A stretch of DNA of 9,505 bases from positions 1-9,505 of the forward strand of contig URUQ01000046.1 in the NCBI GenBank assembly GCA_900551145.1, given 5' to 3'. Source of the stretch: an uncultured Eubacteriales bacterium. Lineage in GTDB: Bacteria; Bacillota; Clostridia; Christensenellales; CAG-917. The notes under the pieces were generated by a model. That model was not told the DNA's origin and did no database searches. It saw nothing but the letters and a program-made list of their open reading frames with translations. The position numbers were made by a program, and so were the translations under genes. Shown piece after piece: positions 1 to 4,405 of the stretch. How positions within the stretch are numbered: the first letter of the stretch is position 1; every line of letters starts with the position of its first letter.

Positions 1-6
1 TTTTAA

Positions 7-12
7 TATAAT
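7..12 (+). promoter_or_regulatory. Probable sigma-A -10 element for the small lipoprotein gene
   Basis: A perfect TATAAT lies 40 bases before the ATG at 53, so transcription would start near position 19 and leave a leader of about 34 bases carrying the Shine-Dalgarno GGAGG at 38-42. The matching -35 would lie outside the window, so the promoter is only half visible. Confidence 0.55.
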
Positions 13-52
13 GTAGCTACAAATAAAATCTATCCATGGAGGATACTGAACT

Positions 53-406
53 ATGAACAAAAAAGTTATGGCTATCGTAGCAGTTATCGCACTCGTTGCA
101 ATCCTCGGCATCTGCCTCGTTGCGTGCAACGCAGAAAGCTATGAGAAAAAACTTGAAAAAGCAGGTTACACCGTTGTCACGACGGAAGGAGCAGAAGAAG
201 ACGGCGTTAAGGTTGAATGGGTGGTTTCTGGCACGAAGGTTTCCGGTCTCAACGTTGATACAGTTGCAATCGCTAAATATGCAAACACCGACGATGCAAA
301 AGATGCAGAAGCAGATGCAATCAAACTTCTTGGTGAAGACTGCGTTTACAGAATTGGCAAAATCGTTATGGCAGGCACGAAACAAGGCCTCAAAGATGCA
401 AAATAA
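53..406 (+). CDS. Small predicted lipoprotein of unknown function, 117 aa
   Basis: The protein begins with a lipoprotein signal peptide: lysines at 3-4, a hydrophobic core at about 5-23, and a lipobox L22-V23-A24 before the lipid-accepting C25. It should be exported, lipidated and held on the outer face of the membrane. The mature part is about 93 residues, with an EKKLEKAGY segment early on, a short beta-like stretch (VKVEWVVSG), an acidic alanine-rich helix around residues 80-92 and a C-terminal strand ending GTKQGLKDAK. I do not recognise a named family; small Clostridia lipoproteins of this general shape are common. The start is supported by GGAGG at 38-42, ten bases before the ATG. It is a single-gene unit, with its own -10 upstream and a terminator just after the stop, and it converges on dpaB. 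Gene confidence is high; function is unknown. Confidence 0.9.
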   Translation: MNKKVMAIVAVIALVAILGICLVACNAESYEKKLEKAGYTVVTTEGAEEDGVKVEWVVSGTKVSGLNVDTVAIAKYANTDDAKDAEADAIKLLGEDCVYRIGKIVMAGTKQGLKDAK

Positions 407-425
407 TTAAGCTATAATACTTAAC

Positions 426-456
426 AAAAAAAAGCACTCGTACGAGTGCTTTTTTT
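426..456. terminator. Bidirectional intrinsic terminator between convergent genes
   Basis: AGCACTCGTACGAGTGCT (433-450) is a perfect inverted repeat, flanked by a run of A on the left (426-433) and a run of T on the right (450-456). Read on either strand it gives a GC-rich hairpin followed by a U tract, so it can end both the small lipoprotein transcript (+) and the dpaAB transcript (-). It lies 20 bases after the first stop codon and 21 bases after the dpaB stop. Confidence 0.9.
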
Positions 457-476
457 ATACGCTTTTTTGTGATAGT

Positions 477-1040
477 TCAAAGTATTATCGGTTGAATTTG
501 CACGCCTTGCAAGGCGTTTTGCACGGTGGGAAGAACGAGCGAAGTGTCCGCAATAAGCGAGTGTGGTTTTTTGTCGGGGGAGTCTTGCCCGAACGGCACG
601 AGGTATATATTTTTTGTGTTGAGAAGCGTGCCGATATTCTTGGCGTTTGCGCCGAGTGCGTCATTTGATGATACAGACAGCACCACGGGCTTATCGGTGC
701 GCAAGGTGGCTTTAACCGCCATCGTTACGGGAGTATCCGTTATACCGTGCGCAATCTTTGCAAGCGTATTTCCCGTGCATGGTGCGACGAGAGTGAGTTC
801 TATGCCCGATTTGGTCAACTCTTCCGCTTCGACAATGCTTTTTATGGGGTATTTTCCCGTTTTTTGAACGATTATATTTTCAAAATCCGATTGCTTGAAA
901 AAGCGTGTATCGAGCGTCGACACGTTGTAACTGAACACGGGCGTAAGGTCGAAGCCGTTGGCTATCAGTTCGTCCACAACTTTGAGAACATTGGCAAACG
1001 TGCAAAACGAACCTGTTATACAAAGACCGATTTTCGTCAT
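477..1040 (-). CDS. dpaB: Dipicolinate synthase subunit B (SpoVFB)
   Basis: Flavoprotein-fold subunit of dipicolinate synthase, which with DpaA oxidises the cyclic lysine-pathway intermediate (dihydrodipicolinate or its hydroxy precursor) to dipicolinic acid in the mother cell. The product fills the spore core as its calcium salt. The 187-residue protein matches the known family along its length as I remember it: N-terminal IGLCITGSFCT (residues 4-14), SYNVSTLDTRF (38-48), APCTGNT (86-92), ATLRTDKPVV (111-120), NDALG (126-130), KNIYLVPFGQD (143-153) and a C-terminal QIQPIIL. I chose the start at 1040 because GGAGGTGA (1045-1052) sits just before it, and because this methionine opens the conserved first strand. 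An in-frame methionine at 1094 would add 18 residues with no family support. The start overlaps the dpaA stop as ATGA, which suggests translational coupling. The shared terminator at 426-456 ends the operon. Confidence 0.96.
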   Translation of the reverse strand: MTKIGLCITGSFCTFANVLKVVDELIANGFDLTPVFSYNVSTLDTRFFKQSDFENIIVQKTGKYPIKSIVEAEELTKSGIELTLVAPCTGNTLAKIAHGITDTPVTMAVKATLRTDKPVVLSVSSNDALGANAKNIGTLLNTKNIYLVPFGQDSPDKKPHSLIADTSLVLPTVQNALQGVQIQPIIL

Positions 1041-1756
1041 TTTTTCACCTCCGAAATGAAGTCGTACATCGCTTTTGCCGCGCTGTAAGGACACGTTTTT
1101 GCGGGCAGAGCGGGGTATATGTCGGCGTCAATGCCGAGATATTTGGCGTATTCGAGATTGATTGCGCACTGCGATGCAAGGTCGATATACACGCAAGAAG
1201 ATTGCATACTCATAAGTTGTTTATCGCTTACGATAGGGGACGGGACAGTGTTTATTACGATATCGTACGGCGCAAAATCAAAGTTTTTCATAGGCAAAAT
1301 ACGCTTTGCAAAGGCGTGTGCCGGGCGCGCCGACGACGTCGTCGCGATATCGAATTTTATGTCGAGTTTGGCAAGAATTTTGGCAACTGCCGCGCCCGTA
1401 CGCCCGAAACCCATAACGAATACGTAGCAATCAGCGATTGATTTTTGCGAGTGTTCAATCATTATTTTTAGCGTACCCTCTGCCGTGAGGCGGGAGTTTA
1501 TCGCTTGAAACACCTCGCTGTCGTTATATTTATATAGATTGATATCGCGACTGTTTGCAAGTTCTATAGCCTCGCTTAGGCATCGTCCGCAAAACACGTT
1601 TGCCCCGTCCTCAACAGCCGTAAGTGTCTTTGCTTCAATCAGTACGTTGGGCGCAAAAACATGCGTGTGACGCTCGAAAGACGCCCCTTTAAGCATAGAC
1701 GCAAGATAGAACATACGCTCGTCGGTTTGATGCACAATTACGTTTTTCTTTTCCAT
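1037..1756 (-). CDS. dpaA: Dipicolinate synthase subunit A (SpoVFA), short form
   Basis: NAD(P)-binding partner of DpaB in dipicolinic acid synthesis. The 239 residues show an N-terminal strand NVIVHQTDERMFYL (residues 5-18) equivalent to the usual first strand, then TAEGTL (91-96). A Rossmann dinucleotide-binding motif GFGRTG (116-121) follows, then INTVPSPIV (168-176), IDLAS (191-195) and a C-terminal PALPAKTCPYSAAKAM (215-230). That last block corresponds to the family's LPGIVAPKTAG region but has diverged. Bacillus DpaA is close to 300 residues; here about 50 residues are missing from the N-terminal domain, in the strand and loop region before residue 50. The ATG at 1756 has no Shine-Dalgarno before it, and a sigma-K-like -10 lies only four bases upstream. 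M15 (1714) is an alternative start but would cut the conserved first strand. It is first in the operon and overlaps dpaB by four bases. Confidence 0.92.
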   Translation of the reverse strand: MEKKNVIVHQTDERMFYLASMLKGASFERHTHVFAPNVLIEAKTLTAVEDGANVFCGRCLSEAIELANSRDINLYKYNDSEVFQAINSRLTAEGTLKIMIEHSQKSIADCYVFVMGFGRTGAAVAKILAKLDIKFDIATTSSARPAHAFAKRILPMKNFDFAPYDIVINTVPSPIVSDKQLMSMQSSCVYIDLASQCAINLEYAKYLGIDADIYPALPAKTCPYSAAKAMYDFISEVKK

Positions 1757-1760
1757 ACGG

Positions 1761-1788
1761 TATGTTATGCAATCTTTTGAAAATGAGT
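1761..1788 (-). promoter_or_regulatory. Candidate sigma-K promoter for dpaAB
   Basis: On the - strand, CATAACATA (1769 down to 1761) matches the sigma-K -10 consensus CATAnnnTA exactly. AC (1788-1787) lies 17 bases upstream, as the AC -35 of sigma-K promoters does. Bacillus spoVF is known to be controlled by sigma-K in the mother cell, so the match fits the gene. The -10 ends only four bases before the dpaA ATG, which would make the message leaderless or place the real start further inside. Short motifs such as these also arise by chance. Confidence 0.45.
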
Positions 1789-1837
1789 TAATTCACAAAA
1801 GAAATATCGGCACACATAGTATGCAAAGAGGTGAAAG

Positions 1838-2848
1838 ATGGAAAGATACTTTTTGGGTAACAACAGCGGTTACGGCTTTTGGAACGACTATGATGCGGAA
1901 TTGAAAGGCAAAGACAGAGTTGCGCTTCTCAAAGGCGGACCGGGAACGGGCAAGTCCACGCTTATGAAAAAGATTGCGGAATACGCCAAAAAAGCCGGAC
2001 ACGATATAGAACTTTGGTATTGTTCTGGAGACCCGAACAGCCTTGACGGAGTATATATAAAAGACACGAACAGAGCGGTGGTTGACGCCACCGCGCCCCA
2101 CGCAAGCGGAGTGGATATACCGGTAGTGAAAGATAGAATTTTTGACCTTGCTCAAAGTCTCAAACCTTACAAATTGAGAGGCGTGCGCGAAGACATCGAA
2201 AAACTTATGAATTTCAAAAAACAATGTTTTATGCGTGCATATCAACACTTAAAGTCCGCTTTGTGTCATTTCGATAACAAAATGCAACTTGAAAAGCAAA
2301 CCGTAGACGAAGGGGGTGTGCGTGCCTGCGCATACAAAATCGCAGATGTTTTGCGTTGTGAAAAATGTGATATGAAAGAGAATAGAAAGTTGTTTTCGCA
2401 CGCTATATGTCCGAGCGGTGAAAGCACCTATTTCGACCATTTGCGAGGCGCTCGGATTTATCTCGTTGACGGGTGCGAATACGCAATAAGCGTATTCTTT
2501 GATGAACTGTCAAAACTCTTGAAAGGGTGTACTTTGCTACAAAATCCGCTCGACCCCACGAGGTATGAGGGCGTGCTGCGCGGTGGTGTGGCGGTTGTGT
2601 CGGATGCCGGGCATTTCAAGGGAGGCGTGAGCGAGACGGTCAATCTCGGAACGTTTCAAAAAGGCGGATTTGAAGAAGATTTAAAGGATGAGGAAAACGG
2701 CAGAGTATTGCAGACGGCGTTTGCCGTTTCAAAACTCAATCTTGCCAAAAAGACGCACGAGCAAATTGAGGAAAAATTTATAAAAGCAATGGATTTTTCA
2801 ATCAACGAAAAGCTAACCGCGCAAGTCGCCGAGTTTTTGCTCGAATAA
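1838..2848 (+). CDS. P-loop ATP-binding protein, PRK06851-like, 336 aa
   Basis: Soluble P-loop NTPase-like protein. The Walker A motif is GGPGTGKST at residues 33-41, followed by YCSGDPNSLDGVYI (61-74) and the family-typical VVDATAPHA (81-89). The order 'YxxG at the N-terminus, KGGPGTGKS, C-S/G-DPNSLDGV, VDxTAPH' is what I recall for a Firmicute family named PRK06851, whose members carry two such lobes in tandem. Here the second lobe (about 186-275) is still recognisable by HAICPSGESTYF, RIYLVDG, NPLDPTRYEGV and VAVVSDAGHF, but it has no Walker A. The C-terminus is charged and helical. The biochemical role of the family is not known to me; older labels such as nucleotide kinase are weak. The start is supported by AGAGGTG (1827-1833) four bases before the ATG. 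It is divergent from dpaAB across 81 bp, which hints at but does not prove a sporulation role. Confidence 0.8.
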   Translation: MERYFLGNNSGYGFWNDYDAELKGKDRVALLKGGPGTGKSTLMKKIAEYAKKAGHDIELWYCSGDPNSLDGVYIKDTNRAVVDATAPHASGVDIPVVKDRIFDLAQSLKPYKLRGVREDIEKLMNFKKQCFMRAYQHLKSALCHFDNKMQLEKQTVDEGGVRACAYKIADVLRCEKCDMKENRKLFSHAICPSGESTYFDHLRGARIYLVDGCEYAISVFFDELSKLLKGCTLLQNPLDPTRYEGVLRGGVAVVSDAGHFKGGVSETVNLGTFQKGGFEEDLKDEENGRVLQTAFAVSKLNLAKKTHEQIEEKFIKAMDFSINEKLTAQVAEFLLE

Positions 2849-2879
2849 TGTAAAACTGCGTGCTCATATCTTGTATGTC

Positions 2880-2908
2880 TTGACATTGCGCGTCGTATTT
2901 GGTATAAA
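2880..2908 (+). promoter_or_regulatory. Near-consensus sigma-A promoter for the acyltransferase gene
   Basis: TTGACA (2880-2885), a 17-base spacer and TATAAA (2903-2908) give an almost ideal housekeeping promoter. Transcription would be expected to begin about seven bases after the -10, at or next to the A of the ATG at 2915. No Shine-Dalgarno is present, so the message is a leaderless candidate. No terminator separates this gene from the preceding one, so read-through from 1838-2848 is also possible. Confidence 0.65.
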
Positions 2909-2914
2909 AAACAT

Positions 2915-4243
2915 ATGGATAAAAACGCTACTTCCAAAAAGAATATCAACAAAAACGACGTACCTTTTTCCAAAGCGTACTGTCGTTTCTTTTTGGGTTT
3001 ATGCGGAATTGTAAGACCGTTCTTGCATGGTAAATGCACGCAGTCCAAAGAGTTTAAGGCGCAAAAGAAAAACGGTGCGATGCTTGTTATCTGCAACCAC
3101 TTGTCGGCTTACGATTTTATCCACTTTTCCTCGGCAATGCAGGGCGCGCCGCTCAACTTCGTCGTGGCGGAAAATATGATGTATTCTATGCCGATTTTCG
3201 CAAAACTTTTGGGCAGTTATCATGCGATAACCAAAAAACAATATTTTGCAGACTATCAGTGCATCAAGAGTATAAAGAAATACCTTGACGCGGGCATAAG
3301 CGTTCTTATTTGTCCCGAGGGCAAAGTGTCGGCAGACGGCGTAACGGGCGCGATTTTGCCGTCTATCGCAAGGCTCGTTCAATGGCTCGGATATCCTGTC
3401 GGAGTCATCAAAATGCGCGGAGCGTCGCTTGCAAGACCCAAATGGGCGTATAATTTGCGTATGATACGCAGAGGCAAGGTCCTAACCGATTGCAATATGC
3501 TTTTCACCAAAGAGGACGTCAAAACGCTGTCCAAAGAGGAGATTTTGCAAAAAATCACGGACGCGCTTGCGCACAACGAGCATAAGTGGCAAATTGAAAA
3601 CGGCGTCAAGTTCAAAGGCAGACATTACGCCGAGGGACTTGAAAGACTTTTGTATTATTGTCCCAAGTGTCATAGCGAATTTACGATGACGTCAAAGGAG
3701 AGTCATCTCACTTGCCAAAAGTGCGGAAACGACGTCGTTTATACCTACGACGGACGACTCGAACCCGTCGGTGACAGCGTAAGTTTGAAACGGATAGATT
3801 TATGGTACGCCGAGCAAAAAGGCTTGGTTGCCCAAGAGGTAAAAAGCGACGATTTTTGCATATCCGACAAGGTCAATTTGTTTGTCGAAAACGAGAAAAA
3901 CAACGGTTACAGATTTGTTGCAAGCGGTGTTATGACGCTTGACAAGCAAAACTTGTCGTTCCACACCGATTGGCAGACGAGGCCGAAAGGCGTGAAGTCC
4001 AAATACGGCGTAAACAGTATGACGTACGACGTTGACGACGAGCAAGGCACGGAGCCTGTCGAGGATGAGTTCAAGGATATAGTTTTTCCGATAAATCGCA
4101 CGGATACGGTGGCAAATTTGCCGGGGACGGCGCTCGATATGTACGATGACAAGCACGTTTACAGATTTATGTTTTCCGAGCGCAAATCGTCAACGAAATA
4201 CGTTCTTGCGATAGAAGAAATGTACAAACAAAAAAATAATTAA
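2915..4243 (+). CDS. PlsC-type acyltransferase with zinc ribbon and C-terminal domain, 442 aa
   Basis: Predicted 1-acylglycerol-3-phosphate (lysophospholipid) acyltransferase, acting at the inner face of the membrane in phospholipid synthesis. The LPLAT catalytic motif HX4D is present as N61-H62-LSAY-D67, and the second motif as PEGKVS (134-139), where most family members have PEGTRS. The acyltransferase part covers about residues 20-240. A four-cysteine zinc ribbon follows (C249-x2-C252 and C267-x2-C270). A C-terminal region of about 170 residues comes next; its alternating beta segments, GVMTLDKQNLSF (338-349) and a closing helix, suggest a PH- or GRAM-like membrane-contact fold, which is inference. 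Typical PlsC proteins are about 200-250 residues, so this is an extended form; I recall similar zinc-ribbon LPLATs in Clostridia but not a studied one. The start codon lacks a Shine-Dalgarno and the next in-frame ATG is codon 56. Its exact acyl acceptor is unknown. Confidence 0.85.
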   Translation: MDKNATSKKNINKNDVPFSKAYCRFFLGLCGIVRPFLHGKCTQSKEFKAQKKNGAMLVICNHLSAYDFIHFSSAMQGAPLNFVVAENMMYSMPIFAKLLGSYHAITKKQYFADYQCIKSIKKYLDAGISVLICPEGKVSADGVTGAILPSIARLVQWLGYPVGVIKMRGASLARPKWAYNLRMIRRGKVLTDCNMLFTKEDVKTLSKEEILQKITDALAHNEHKWQIENGVKFKGRHYAEGLERLLYYCPKCHSEFTMTSKESHLTCQKCGNDVVYTYDGRLEPVGDSVSLKRIDLWYAEQKGLVAQEVKSDDFCISDKVNLFVENEKNNGYRFVASGVMTLDKQNLSFHTDWQTRPKGVKSKYGVNSMTYDVDDEQGTEPVEDEFKDIVFPINRTDTVANLPGTALDMYDDKHVYRFMFSERKSSTKYVLAIEEMYKQKNN

Positions 4244-4257
4244 GAAGTTTTTCAAGT

Positions 4258-4285
4258 AAAAAACCGCATTCTATGCGGTTTTTTT
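4258..4285 (+). terminator. Intrinsic terminator after the acyltransferase gene
   Basis: ACCGCAT (4263-4269), a TCT loop and ATGCGGT (4273-4279) form a tight hairpin, extended by A (4258-4262) pairing with the T tract up to 4285. It begins 15 bases after the stop codon. The flanking A and T runs could allow some termination on the other strand too, but no - strand gene needs it. Confidence 0.9.
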
Positions 4286-4316
4286 ATGCGCTATTGCGCA
4301 CCTTTTGCATTTGGTG

Positions 4317-4345
4317 TTGACAATTTTATGAGGATATTGTAGTAT
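4317..4345 (+). promoter_or_regulatory. Probable sigma-A promoter for the giant lipoprotein gene
   Basis: A perfect -35 TTGACA (4317-4322) is followed at 17 bases by TAGTAT (4340-4345), a four-of-six match to the -10 consensus. The start would fall near 4352, leaving a leader of about 54 bases. A second possible -10, TATTAT at 4343-4348, would need a 20-base spacer and is less likely. Confidence 0.55.
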
Positions 4346-4365
4346 TATATTTGTATTCTTATATT

Positions 4366-4390
4366 TACGATGCGCGTTCGCGCGTACGTA
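4366..4390 (+). promoter_or_regulatory. Leader hairpin immediately upstream of the Shine-Dalgarno
   Basis: TACG (4366-4369) pairs with CGTA (4387-4390) and the inner ATGCGC (4370-4375) pairs with GCGCGT (4380-4385) using one T-G wobble. A4386 is bulged and the loop is GTTC. This gives a ten-pair, GC-rich stem that ends one base before the Shine-Dalgarno-like AAGGCGG (4392-4398) of the gene starting at 4406. It has no U tract, so it is not a terminator. It may protect the 5' end or influence ribosome access. Confidence 0.45.
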
Positions 4391-4405
4391 TAAGGCGGAA
4401 AGTGT

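Noticed and set aside
1041..1094. Longer start for dpaB, adding 18 residues
   Set aside because: The added residues lie inside the end of dpaA and match nothing in the family. The Shine-Dalgarno at 1045-1052 sits inside this extension and points to the ATG at 1040.
1777..1805. TTGAAA as the -35 of a sigma-A promoter for the P-loop gene
   Set aside because: At spacings of 16-19 bases there is no acceptable -10, so the promoter of this gene remains unidentified.
1815..1823. CATAGTATG as a sporulation sigma -10 (either strand) in the divergent gap
   Set aside because: For the + strand the start site would fall on the Shine-Dalgarno at 1827-1833. On either strand no acceptable -35 lies at the right distance. 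The match to the consensus is also incomplete.
4366..4390. The leader hairpin as a terminator or riboswitch
   Set aside because: There is no T tract after the stem, and the leader of about 54 bases is too short for a known riboswitch class; it is reported as a hairpin only.
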